Below are positions 7,556 through 14,767 of a stretch of 22,433 bases of DNA, piece by piece. Numbering within the stretch: position 1 is the first letter of the stretch; each line of letters opens with the position of its first letter. Source of the DNA: an uncultured Bacillota bacterium (GTDB lineage Bacteria; Bacillota_I; Bacilli_A; Erysipelotrichales; Erysipelotrichaceae); assembly GCA_900321955.1 (NCBI GenBank), contig ONXX01000041.1, forward strand, positions 1 to 22,433, read 5' to 3'. The position numbers and the translations under genes were made by a program. Under the pieces are notes generated by a model. It was given only the letters and a program-made list of their open reading frames with translations, was not told the DNA's origin and made no database searches.

Positions 7556-8905
7556 ATGAACAGATATGTTGAAGATGTCATCGCGTACGTAAAAAAGAAT
7601 TATTCATACCAGCCTGAATTCGTACAGACAGTAGAAGAAGTTTTTACATCGATCGCTCCGGTCGTTGATGCTCATCCCGAATACGAGAGGGCAGATCTGC
7701 TGAAACGAATGGTTGAACCGGAAAGAATGTTCCGTTTCCGGGTGGTATGGACAGACGATGAGGGAAACACGAGAACCAATATCGGCTACCGCTGCCAGTT
7801 TAACGGGGCCATCGGACCGTATAAGGGCGGTCTTCGTTTCAAGGACAATGTCAATGAGAGCCTGATGAAGTTTCTGGGCTTTGAACAGACGTTTAAGAAT
7901 TCTTTGACCGGTCAGCCGATCGGCGGTGCCAAGGGCGGCAGTGATTTCGATCCGAAGGGAAAATCAGACGGGGAGATCATGCGTTTCTGCCAGAGCTTTA
8001 TGACTGCCTTATACCGCTATATCGGACCGGATGTCGATGTGCCGGCAGGCGATATCGGTGTCGGCGGCAGAGAGATCGGCTATCTCTATGGCCAGTACCG
8101 CAGATTGAAGGGCACTTTTGAAAACGGCGTGCTTACCGGCAAGGGCTTAAGCTACGGCGGTTCTCTGATCCGTCCGGAAGCGACCGGCTATGGCGCCATC
8201 TATTATCTGGAAGAGGTCCTGAAACATGAAAACGATACGATCGAGGGCAAGAAGATCGCCGTTTCCGGTTATGGCAACGTCTCCTGGGGCATCATGAAAA
8301 AGGCTGCCCAGTTGGGTGCCAAGGTGACCTATATGTCGGGTTCCGCCGGTTACATCCACGATGAAGAGGGCATTTCAACACCGGAAAAGCTGCAGTTCAT
8401 TCTCGATCTGCGCCAGTCCAATTCCAAGGATCTGAAATCCTATGCCGATCGTTTCGGCTGTGAATTCTATCCGAAACAGACTTTCTGGGGCGTCAAGGAT
8501 GTCGATATCTACATGCCTGCAGCAACGCAGAACGAAGTGGGTATGGAAGAGGCGGAAAAGATCGTGGCCTCCGGCGTGAAATACTATATTGAAGTTTCCA
8601 ATATGCCGACATCCAACGAGGCAATTGAATATATGAAGAAACACGGCATCATCATCGCCCCGTCCAAGGCAGCCAATGCCGGCGGCGTCGGTGTCTCCGC
8701 TTTGGAAATGTCACAGAATTCCGAGAGGCTTTCCTGGTCGGCAGAAGAAGTTGATGCCAAGCTGCAGCTGATGATGAAAAGCATCTATGAAAAATCAGTT
8801 GATGCGGCCAAACGCTATGATCTGGGCTATGACCTGATCGCCGGTGCCAACATCGCCGGATTTGAAAAAGTGGCGCAGGCAATGATGGAACAGGGCTTAT
8901 TCTGA
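7556..8905 (+). CDS. gdhA: NADP-type glutamate dehydrogenase
   Basis: A 449-residue hexameric-type glutamate dehydrogenase that interconverts 2-oxoglutarate plus ammonium and glutamate, linking carbon and nitrogen metabolism. Seen: the substrate-binding block NGAIGPYKGGLRF (about 83-95), the active-site stretch PIGGAKGGSDFDPKGKSD with catalytic Lys126, DVPAGDIGVGGREIGYL, and the dinucleotide fold GYGNVSWG at about 238-245. Its sequence class is the ~450-residue bacterial anabolic type, usually NADP-dependent; the cofactor is inferred. I place the start at 7556 because GGAGG (7545-7549) is six bases upstream. The ATG at 7550 directly abuts the SD and is unlikely. The stop overlaps the ATG of the next gene by one base. 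Confidence 0.96.
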   Translation: MNRYVEDVIAYVKKNYSYQPEFVQTVEEVFTSIAPVVDAHPEYERADLLKRMVEPERMFRFRVVWTDDEGNTRTNIGYRCQFNGAIGPYKGGLRFKDNVNESLMKFLGFEQTFKNSLTGQPIGGAKGGSDFDPKGKSDGEIMRFCQSFMTALYRYIGPDVDVPAGDIGVGGREIGYLYGQYRRLKGTFENGVLTGKGLSYGGSLIRPEATGYGAIYYLEEVLKHENDTIEGKKIAVSGYGNVSWGIMKKAAQLGAKVTYMSGSAGYIHDEEGISTPEKLQFILDLRQSNSKDLKSYADRFGCEFYPKQTFWGVKDVDIYMPAATQNEVGMEEAEKIVASGVKYYIEVSNMPTSNEAIEYMKKHGIIIAPSKAANAGGVGVSALEMSQNSERLSWSAEEVDAKLQLMMKSIYEKSVDAAKRYDLGYDLIAGANIAGFEKVAQAMMEQGLF

Positions 8906-9312
8906 TGAAGGATCTCAAGCAGTTAACGGAATACTACTACAATAACGGCAATTACAATTGTGCCGAGACGATCATCCATGCGGCAAATGAGTGCTATGGC
9001 CTTGAGATCAATGAAGAGGACATGAAGATGTTCGGCGGTTTTGGGTCCGGCATGTATGCGGGACTGGTCTGCGGGGCGCTGGCGGCCGGCGTGGCGGTCT
9101 TGTCCAAACTGATCATTGAAGACAAGGCAAAAGACAATGCCGATGAAGTCAGAAGAGTGATCAACGGTTTTGTCAGGACATTCAAGGAACGCTTGCAGGG
9201 CACATCGTGCAGAGAACTGCGGCCCCTCCACTTTTCGGTGGAAGAGCGCTGCCTGAAAACGGTACTGCTGGCAGCGGAAGTTCTGGATGAAAAAGTAAAG
9301 GAAGTGATTTGA
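8905..9312 (+). CDS. C_GCAxxG_C_C family cysteine-rich protein
   Basis: A 135-residue small protein with the family's defining pattern: Cys19 in NYNCAE, the CGALAAG motif with Cys56, Cys102 in TSCREL and Cys116 in ERCLKTV; Cys30 is extra. The segment around the motif is hydrophobic (YAGLVCGALAAGVAVLS) and could be buried or membrane-associated. Conserved cysteines suggest redox or metal chemistry, but no function is proven for the family. Its ATG shares a base with the gdhA stop (TGATG arrangement), so it is cotranscribed and probably translationally coupled with glutamate dehydrogenase. Its own stop codon is at the foot of the terminator. Confidence 0.85.
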   Translation: MKDLKQLTEYYYNNGNYNCAETIIHAANECYGLEINEEDMKMFGGFGSGMYAGLVCGALAAGVAVLSKLIIEDKAKDNADEVRRVINGFVRTFKERLQGTSCRELRPLHFSVEERCLKTVLLAAEVLDEKVKEVI

Positions 9313-9339
9313 AGTACGGATACTATACCGTACTTTTTT
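9312..9339 (+). terminator. Terminator of the gdhA operon
   Basis: An 8-bp stem AAGTACGG (9312-9319) / CCGTACTT (9328-9335) with an 8-base loop, then a T run to 9339. The T run leads straight into the TATAAT of the next gene. Confidence 0.88.
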
Positions 9340-9340
9340 A

Positions 9341-9346
9341 TATAAT
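9341..9346 (+). promoter_or_regulatory. -10 box of the MFS transporter gene
   Basis: A perfect TATAAT begins two bases after the terminator T tract and 33 bases before the ATG. No convincing -35 is present; the spacer region is occupied by the terminator stem. Confidence 0.5.
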
Positions 9347-9373
9347 GGTATTAAGAAAAACAGGGGAAACCAT

Positions 9374-10708
9374 ATGAAACTGAATTATAAGAGAACCTTT
9401 ATCGTCGGTCTGGCCTTCTTATCGATCTGCGCCTTCTGGCAGATGTACGATAACGTCATTCCGCTCATTCTCACCAATACCTTCCATCTCAATGAGACCT
9501 ATTCCGGTGCGATCATGGCTGCGGATAATATCCTGGCTTTGATCCTTCTGCCGTTATTCGGCTCTTTGTCGGATAAGACCAACACCAAGATCGGCAAGCG
9601 CATGCCGTTTATCCTCTTTGGTACCGGTCTGGCCATCATCCTGATGAACATCCTGCCGATCCTGGACAACGGCTATTTTGCCAGCCCTTCCAATGGCAAG
9701 CTGGTCGGCTTTGTCGTTGTATTGGGATTATTGCTGATCGCGATGGGAACCTACCGTTCCCCGGCGGTCGCCTTAATGCCGGATGTCACACCGAAACCGC
9801 TTCGTTCCAAGGCGAATGCCATCATCAATCTGATGGGTGCGGTCGGCGGCATCATCTATCTGGCCATCGCAGCCTTTTCCTATCCGAATTCAAGGACCCA
9901 GGGTCTTGCCCACGTCGATTACCAGATCCTCTTTGTCTTTGTTTCGGCCATCATGTTTATTGCCATCGGTCTGCTCTATCTGATTATCAAGGAGCCGGAG
10001 CTGGTCGAAGAAAACAAGAAATTGGAAGCCGAACATCCGGAATGGAATCTGGCCAAGGAAGATGAATCAGGCAATGAAGCTTTGCCAAGTGATGTCAAAC
10101 GTTCCTTAGGCTTCTTGCTGGCATCGATCGCTTTGTGGTTTATCGGCTATAATGGCGTGACAACATGGTTTACCACCTATGTTTCCGTTGTCATGGGACA
10201 GGGTCTCGGCGGTGCCAGCACCTGTCTGCTGGTGGCGACGGCCGGTGCGATCATTTCCTATATCCCGATCGGCAATCTCGCATCCAGGATCGGCCGCAGA
10301 AAGACCATCATGGGTGGCATCATCCTTCTTTCTCTGATGTTTTTCTTAGGCTTTATCGAGACAAACGTCTTCAAGAACATCAACTTCCTCATGTATGTCA
10401 GCTTTGCCTTGGTCGGTCTGGCCTGGGCGGCGATCAATGTCAACTCTTTGCCGATGGTCGTCGAGATGTGCAAGGGTTCCGATATCGGCAAGTTTACCGG
10501 TTACTACTACACGGCTTCGATGGCGGCGCAGATCGTCACGCCGATCCTGGCCGGTACTTTGATGCGCCTGATCTCCTACAAGATCCTGTTCATCTATTCC
10601 GCTTTCTTTGTCTTATTATCCTTTGTGACGATGACTCAGGTCCGTCACGGCGACCAGAAGGTCGAGGCCAAGAAGGGTCTGGAAGCTTTCGAAAACATGG
10701 AAGATTAA
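9374..10708 (+). CDS. MFS transporter (SLC45/GPH-like sugar-type)
   Basis: A 444-residue polytopic membrane protein with about 12 helices in two halves. The loop after helix 2 reads GSLSDKTNTKIGKRMPF, the conserved MFS loop in the form used by SLC45/GPH-type symporters of sugars and glycosides. The matching second-half loop is ASRIGRRKTIMGG. A charged cytoplasmic linker of about 45 residues (KEPELVEENKKLEAEHPEW onward) joins the halves. AGGGGA lies about 8 bases before the ATG. The gene has its own promoter and terminator, so it is a single-gene unit lying just before an oxidoreductase in the same orientation. The substrate cannot be told from the sequence; a glycoside or small acid is possible. 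Confidence 0.85.
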   Translation: MKLNYKRTFIVGLAFLSICAFWQMYDNVIPLILTNTFHLNETYSGAIMAADNILALILLPLFGSLSDKTNTKIGKRMPFILFGTGLAIILMNILPILDNGYFASPSNGKLVGFVVVLGLLLIAMGTYRSPAVALMPDVTPKPLRSKANAIINLMGAVGGIIYLAIAAFSYPNSRTQGLAHVDYQILFVFVSAIMFIAIGLLYLIIKEPELVEENKKLEAEHPEWNLAKEDESGNEALPSDVKRSLGFLLASIALWFIGYNGVTTWFTTYVSVVMGQGLGGASTCLLVATAGAIISYIPIGNLASRIGRRKTIMGGIILLSLMFFLGFIETNVFKNINFLMYVSFALVGLAWAAINVNSLPMVVEMCKGSDIGKFTGYYYTASMAAQIVTPILAGTLMRLISYKILFIYSAFFVLLSFVTMTQVRHGDQKVEAKKGLEAFENMED

Positions 10709-10734
10709 AAACTGCGGATTCAGTGAAAAAAAGT

Positions 10735-10766
10735 AAAACTCTGTGTCATACGATACAGAGTTTTTT
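10735..10766 (+). terminator. Terminator of the MFS transporter gene
   Basis: A 10-bp stem AAAACTCTGT (10735-10744) / ACAGAGTTTT (10755-10764) with a 10-base loop and a T tract. As at 9312-9346, the T tract merges with the -10 of the next gene. Confidence 0.9.
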
Positions 10767-10767
10767 A

Positions 10768-10773
10768 TATAAT
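10768..10773 (+). promoter_or_regulatory. -10 box of the saccharopine-dehydrogenase-like gene
   Basis: TATAAT two bases after the T tract of the preceding terminator and 32 bases before the ATG at 10806. No good -35 is visible. Confidence 0.5.
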
Positions 10774-10805
10774 ATTTTAGAAAATAAAACTGTGAGGACA
10801 TTATT

Positions 10806-12077
10806 ATGAAAAAAGTCATGGTATGCGGCTGTGGTGCCCAGGGTTCTACGATCTGCCGAAAGCTCGATGAGGAGCCTTGTATCGAAGAAGTGATCTGTGC
10901 GGATTACGATCTGAATGCGGCAAAGGCCGTCTGTTCTTTGATGAAGAAGGGCACACCGGTCAAGGTGAATGCGGCGAACATCGAAGAGATCAAGGAAGCG
11001 GCAAAGGGTTGCGAACTTCTGGTCAATGTCATGCCGCTTCATTTCGGGGCGAATATGTTAAAAGCAGCCATGGACTTAGGCTGCTGCTATCAGGATCTGG
11101 CAGCTTGCGAGGATCTGCCGGAATGCAAGGATGTCGATCCATACGATCGCTGGATCGCCGGGATCCGCTGCATGTACGATACCTATGGCGAAGTCTTTAA
11201 AAGAAATAACACGACAGCGATCATCGGTACCGGTTCGGCACCGGGCGTCATGTGCGTCATGGCGAGGAAGTGCGTCAATGAACTCGACAGCTGTGACACC
11301 ATCAACATGATGGTCTATGAGGGCGTGGAAGCCAAGCGTTTCCTGCCGTTCTGGTGGTCGACTGATGTGGCTTTGGCCGATATGGAAGAAGATGCCTATG
11401 CCTACAGAGATGGCAAGATCGTCCGTACCAAGCCGTTCTCACACAAGATCTGGCGCAGCTGGCCGGAAAATGATATGCGTCCGGTCATGCTTTGTGAACA
11501 TGCCCATGACGAACCGGTCTATGTGGCCTTCAATGCCGATACCTATTTTAAGGGTTGTAAGAACGCCTACTTCAAGTATGGTGGTGTAGGAATCCGTTTT
11601 TCTGAGCCTTTGTACCGGGCAGGTCTTCTTTCCTGGAAGGAAGAAGAAGTGGATGGCCAGAAGGTCATTCCTCATGATCTGATCTTGAAGCACGTGCCGA
11701 TGGCACCGAAACAGCCTGAGGAGATTCATGAGATCATTGAAGAGGGCGTGGTGTCCGACGGCGGTGCCTTTGTTGTTGAAGCCTATGGCAAAAAAGACGG
11801 CAAAGACGTGATGGTCGAACTTCATCTCAATGCCCCGGGTCTGGTGGAATCCTATGAAAAGGCGAAGATGTCCGGTGAGATGTATCTGACCGGTCAGGGA
11901 GCCTTCCTGTACACAAAGCTGCTGGTCAATGACATGATCTCTCAGAAGGGCCTGATCTCTTCCGATATGCTGGATGAAAAACAGGTCGAACAGTACGTGG
12001 AGTGGGCCAAGGAACTGGACATCACGTACACGATGGAAATCAAGGAAGGCGTTTTGCCAAAGGATTTGAACAACTGA
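10806..12077 (+). CDS. Saccharopine dehydrogenase-like NAD(P) oxidoreductase
   Basis: A 423-residue cytoplasmic protein of the saccharopine dehydrogenase / LYS9 group. The N-terminal Rossmann fold starts with KKVMVCGCGAQGS (GxGxxG at residues 8-13), followed by an acidic end of strand 2 (ADYD) and the LLVNVMP segment. GTGSAPGVMCVMARKCV marks the junction to the catalytic alpha/beta domain typical of this group. Members act on secondary-amine adducts of amino acids (saccharopine, carboxynorspermidine, opine-like compounds). Lysine-pathway partner genes are not adjacent, so the substrate is open. GAGGA precedes the ATG by 7 bases. It sits directly after the MFS transporter but with its own promoter. 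The unusually high cysteine content (for example DLGCCYQDLAACEDLPEC) is notable but there is no clear metal motif. Confidence 0.82.
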   Translation: MKKVMVCGCGAQGSTICRKLDEEPCIEEVICADYDLNAAKAVCSLMKKGTPVKVNAANIEEIKEAAKGCELLVNVMPLHFGANMLKAAMDLGCCYQDLAACEDLPECKDVDPYDRWIAGIRCMYDTYGEVFKRNNTTAIIGTGSAPGVMCVMARKCVNELDSCDTINMMVYEGVEAKRFLPFWWSTDVALADMEEDAYAYRDGKIVRTKPFSHKIWRSWPENDMRPVMLCEHAHDEPVYVAFNADTYFKGCKNAYFKYGGVGIRFSEPLYRAGLLSWKEEEVDGQKVIPHDLILKHVPMAPKQPEEIHEIIEEGVVSDGGAFVVEAYGKKDGKDVMVELHLNAPGLVESYEKAKMSGEMYLTGQGAFLYTKLLVNDMISQKGLISSDMLDEKQVEQYVEWAKELDITYTMEIKEGVLPKDLNN

Positions 12078-12089
12078 TATCAATCAAAA

Positions 12090-12119
12090 AAGAAGCCCTG
12101 CAGTGATGCAGAGCTTTTT
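12090..12119 (+). terminator. Terminator of the saccharopine-dehydrogenase-like gene
   Basis: An imperfect stem with a CTGCA/TGCAG upper part (12098-12102 / 12107-12111, GTGA loop) and an AAGAAGC/GCTTTTT lower part, ending in a T run. Confidence 0.75.
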
Positions 12120-12123
12120 AAAC

Positions 12124-12147
12124 AAAAAAGATCTTAACGATCTTTTT
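12124..12147 (-). terminator. Terminator of the Nudix-GtrA operon
   Basis: A 9-bp inverted repeat AAAAAGATC (12125-12133) / GATCTTTTT (12139-12147) with a 5-base loop; on the minus strand it ends in a T run. The GtrA stop codon lies in the loop. It could also work on the plus strand as a second terminator. Confidence 0.8.
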
Positions 12148-12532
12148 GTAAGGAATCTTTGAAGACGTAGTATTTCTGGTATAAGAACTCCGTAATTAAG
12201 TTGATCAGCATGTTTAAGATGGTGACAAGATAGTCGTTGTAGCCAAGTGTCGAGGTCAGATAGTTGCCAAGTAATGTCGACAATGGCGTGAACACGCAAT
12301 AGTAAGCAAAGACCTTCAGCATGGCGATCGGCACATTGGATGCCGACTGGAAGGTGAAGTTGCGGTTCAGTGTGAAGTTCCACAAGACCGACAGGATCAA
12401 AGAGATCAGGTAGGAAGGCCACCAGGTCAGCTTGATGACATCGTGGAGCAAGGCAAAGCTTCCTAACTGGATGATACCGGCCGAAAGGGAAAATAAAGTA
12501 AACTTAATGGTCTGTAAGAGATTCTTGTTCAT
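12134..12532 (-). CDS. GtrA-like small membrane protein
   Basis: A 132-residue protein with four predicted membrane helices. The GtrA-family hallmark is visible after the second helix: SVLWNFTLNRNFTFQS (NF-x3-R-x3-F type), and the last helix ends in EFLYQKYYVFKD, also typical. GtrA-like proteins are thought to help move polyprenyl-linked sugars across the membrane for cell-surface glycosylation; no glycosyltransferase partner is adjacent here. Its start overlaps the 3' end of the Nudix gene by 29 bases, and no clear SD precedes it, so translation probably depends on the upstream gene. Confidence 0.85.
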   Translation of the reverse strand: MNKNLLQTIKFTLFSLSAGIIQLGSFALLHDVIKLTWWPSYLISLILSVLWNFTLNRNFTFQSASNVPIAMLKVFAYYCVFTPLSTLLGNYLTSTLGYNDYLVTILNMLINLITEFLYQKYYVFKDSLQKDR

Positions 12533-12935
12533 AATGGTTTTTCAGGTATTGATCGGCTTTGACCAATACGCCTTTCATGTTGTCAAAGCTCAGCAGATTC
12601 ATGGCTTCCTCATAGGGAAGCAAGCAGATCTCGTCGACTTCTTCCGGCTGTTTGACCGGTGTCTGGTCCTTAAAATAGCCCAGGAAGTAGACCGAGATCT
12701 TTAAGATGCCGTTAGGCATGATGTAGGAAAGTTCTTCCCTGAAGGAAGTATCGAGTCTGATATCGATACCGACTTCTTCCTTGATCTCGCGAATCGCGGC
12801 TTGCGTTTCGGTTTCTCCTTTTTCCAGATGACCTTTGGCAAAACCGTAGTTTCCATGGAAATCTTTGATCAGAAGATAGAAGGGGACATGGTCCTTCATG
12901 GTATAGGTGATTGCACCGGCAGAAATTTCTGACAT
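12504..12935 (-). CDS. Nudix hydrolase (diadenosine tetraphosphatase-like)
   Basis: A 143-residue cytoplasmic hydrolase. The complete Nudix box spans residues 35-57 (GHLEKGETETQAAIREIKEE followed by VGI) and provides the Mg-binding glutamates. The start SAGAITY and the GFAKGHLEKGE context resemble bis(5'-nucleosyl)-tetraphosphatases, which cleave Ap4A-type alarmones, but substrate prediction within Nudix is uncertain. A TATAAT lies only six bases before the ATG and the SD is weak, so the mRNA may be leaderless. It is the first gene of a two-gene operon with GtrA and is divergent from the lipid-kinase gene. Confidence 0.92.
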   Translation of the reverse strand: MSEISAGAITYTMKDHVPFYLLIKDFHGNYGFAKGHLEKGETETQAAIREIKEEVGIDIRLDTSFREELSYIMPNGILKISVYFLGYFKDQTPVKQPEEVDEICLLPYEEAMNLLSFDNMKGVLVKADQYLKNHYEQESLTDH

Positions 12936-12941
12936 ACCTGT

Positions 12942-12947
12942 ATTATA
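12942..12947 (-). promoter_or_regulatory. -10 box of the Nudix operon, six bases from the start codon
   Basis: On the minus strand TATAAT occupies 12947-12942 and the ATG starts at 12935. A start site about 7 bases beyond the -10 falls on the ATG itself. The -35 is not well conserved. Confidence 0.5.
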
Positions 12948-12985
12948 CCTTTTTAAGCAAGGACTGATCTTTAAAATAGGATTAT

Positions 12986-13014
12986 TTGGTAAATAAGGCG
13001 GTTTTGATTAAAAT
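12986..13014 (+). promoter_or_regulatory. Promoter of the diacylglycerol-kinase-family gene
   Basis: TTGGTA (12986-12991) and TAAAAT (13009-13014) with a 17-base spacer. The predicted start is about 13021, so the leader is only a few bases before the ATG at 13024. It is divergent from the Nudix promoter. Confidence 0.5.
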
Positions 13015-13023
13015 AAGAGATGT

Positions 13024-13889
13024 ATGAAAATGCTTCTTTTGATCAATGCCCATTCGGGTGTGAAGAATTCCAAAGCCAACCTTGTGAGTGTCATCGACAT
13101 CTTCTGTCGCCATGGCTATGATGTCAGCGCCTATGTGACGCAGAAACAGAACGACGCCTACGAATACCTGATGAAAAACAGGGTCAAGTACGACGTGGTC
13201 TGCGTGTTTGGCGGCGACGGCACGATGAATGAAGTGACCAATGCTTTGATGCGCAAAGAACACAAGCCGCTTCTGGGTTACTTCCCCAGCGGCACGATGA
13301 ACGACTTTGGTTCCAACTTCGATCTGGGCAATGATTTCAAGCAGATTGCCGAACGGATCTGCCAGAACAATGTCCGGGAATTCGATGTCGGCAAGTTCAA
13401 TGACCGCTATTTCAATTATGTGGCGGCCTTTGGTGCGATGTGCGATGTGCCGTTTACCACCAAGCGGGATGCCAAGGAAGCATTGGGCAATATCGCCTAC
13501 ATCCTGGAAGGCATCGGAAAACTGCCGGAAGTCAGGATGCACAAGGTTCATTACACGATCGGCAACCGCAGTTTCAACAAGGATGTCCTCTTCGGCCTGA
13601 TCTATTCGGGCAACCGGGTGGCTGGCATGGAACTGGAATCCAAGAAGCGTTCCAGGATCGATGATGGTTCCTTCAATGTACTGATCGTCGACTATGTGCC
13701 GACCATATTCAATGCGCCGGACATCTTCTCGACACTCTTGCAGCAGGATCGCTTCATCCACCGTTACCGTACCGATCACATCCATCTGGAATTTATGATG
13801 TCATCTGGACCCTGGATGGGGAAGAGGCCAAAGTCAACGACGTCGTCGATATTACCATAACAAATAAAGCACTCAGGATCTTAGTCTGA
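13024..13889 (+). CDS. Diacylglycerol/lipid kinase family protein with a 3' frameshift
   Basis: A soluble lipid kinase of the DagK/YegS/BmrU family that phosphorylates diacylglycerol or a related lipid using ATP. Seen: LLLINAHSG at the start, the nucleotide-binding GGDGT at residues 63-67, and PSGTMNDFG (88-96) in place of the common P-x-GT-x-ND. The literal frame ends at 13860 after 278 residues, but the last 21 residues are atypical. Adding one T to the TTT at 13792-13794 restores a normal ending: after Phe257 the protein then reads Y-DVIWTLDGEEAKVNDVVDI and stops at 13889 (288 residues), including the family's conserved LDGE motif. So either a one-base sequencing error in a T run or a real frameshift is present. 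The extended stop lies inside the terminator stem, as with other genes here. Confidence 0.85.
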
Positions 13890-13904
13890 GTGCTTATTTT
13901 TTTT
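13867..13904. terminator. Terminator between the lipid kinase and DUF937 genes
   Basis: A perfect 10-bp stem AAGCACTCAG (13867-13876) / CTGAGTGCTT (13886-13895) with a 9-base loop and eight T on the plus strand. The reverse strand has a poorer T tract (TATTTG), so it may also end the convergent DUF937 transcript. Confidence 0.88.
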
Positions 13905-13922
13905 GAGCTTATGATCGAAAGC

Positions 13923-14603
13923 TTATTTCATCAGCTGCGTCAGCAAACCGAGCAGTTCGTTGCCGTTTGACTGATTTGCCGTAGGCTTCTGGCCGGCGCC
14001 TAAAAGAGATCCTAAGAGATCCAGGCTGTTGTTGGCTGTCTGCTGGCTGGAGTTGCCGCCTAATAAGCTGCCTAATAAACCGGCTGCCGGGCTGGACTGT
14101 GTGTTGGATACAGCGCCGCCGCCGAGTAATCCGGCGATGTCGGAAAGATCGATACCGTCAGAGAGGTCGACTTTGTTGGTCTGCGGTTTCTGAGCAGTTG
14201 CATTGGTAGCAGTGGAAAGGCTGTTGAGAAGAGCCGGAGCAATGCTGTTGAGGACAGCGTTGACTTCCTTGGCAGAAAGGCCGGTTTCCTTAGCTAAGCC
14301 GGAGATGACAGACTTCTGATCCTTGCCTAAGATGTGGCCGATGATCTTTGCGCCGTCAGTGGAGTCGCCGTTCTTGATCTGCTGAGAAACGGTCTGTGTG
14401 CTGGTGTGCTGTGTCAGAGCGTTTAACAGAGAAGTAGCGCCTTCCTTCTTGGATGCATTCTTGGTCAGGTAAGTGATCAGAAGAGGAACAGCCATCATGA
14501 GAAGCTTGGAGATACCGTTATTGGATACGCCAGTCTTCTTGGAGACGGAGTTGATGGAATCATTGCTGGTCAATGAGCCAAGTAATAATTGTAATAGATT
14601 CAT
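13923..14603 (-). CDS. DUF937 domain protein with Leu-Leu-Gly repeats
   Basis: A 226-residue protein. The first about 125 residues (MNLLQLLLGSLTSNDSINSVSKKTG, then GLAKETGLSAKEVNAVLNSIAPALLNSL) match the helical DUF937/YidB-like domain, which has two similar sub-repeats of the form h-SK-TG / AKETG. The C-terminal 90 residues are low complexity, rich in Gln, Asn and Ser, with four amphipathic LLG units: IAGLLGGG, AAGLLGSLLGG, LDLLGSLLGAG and ELLGLLTQL. No signal peptide or membrane anchor is evident. AAGGAG lies 9 bases upstream of the ATG. The function is unknown. It is a single-gene unit with a probable promoter (TTGTAA and TATAGT between 14645 and 14619, minus strand). Confidence 0.8.
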   Translation of the reverse strand: MNLLQLLLGSLTSNDSINSVSKKTGVSNNGISKLLMMAVPLLITYLTKNASKKEGATSLLNALTQHTSTQTVSQQIKNGDSTDGAKIIGHILGKDQKSVISGLAKETGLSAKEVNAVLNSIAPALLNSLSTATNATAQKPQTNKVDLSDGIDLSDIAGLLGGGAVSNTQSSPAAGLLGSLLGGNSSQQTANNSLDLLGSLLGAGQKPTANQSNGNELLGLLTQLMK

Positions 14604-14717
14604 TTCATTATTCTCCTTACTATATTGATTAATTTCATTTTACAACGAATTTTTATTTTCTAGTGTAAAAACGTTTCAAAGAGGGCCTCAGTGATTCTTA
14701 GAGGACTTTTTGTTGGC

Positions 14718-14723
14718 TATAAT
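14718..14723 (+). promoter_or_regulatory. -10 box of the cytosine deaminase gene
   Basis: TATAAT 45 bases before the ATG at 14768. The best -35 at 17 bases is TTCTTA (14695-14700), a weak match. An operator-like TG...AAACGTTT...CA element lies upstream at 14664-14678. Confidence 0.5.
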
Positions 14724-14767
14724 GGAGGTGAAAATACAAATGGATAATGATCAAAAAGGAGAAGGCC

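Noticed and set aside
14604..14767. Purine or other riboswitch before codA
   Set aside because: The region lies mostly upstream of the -10 box, and no known aptamer core could be recognised.
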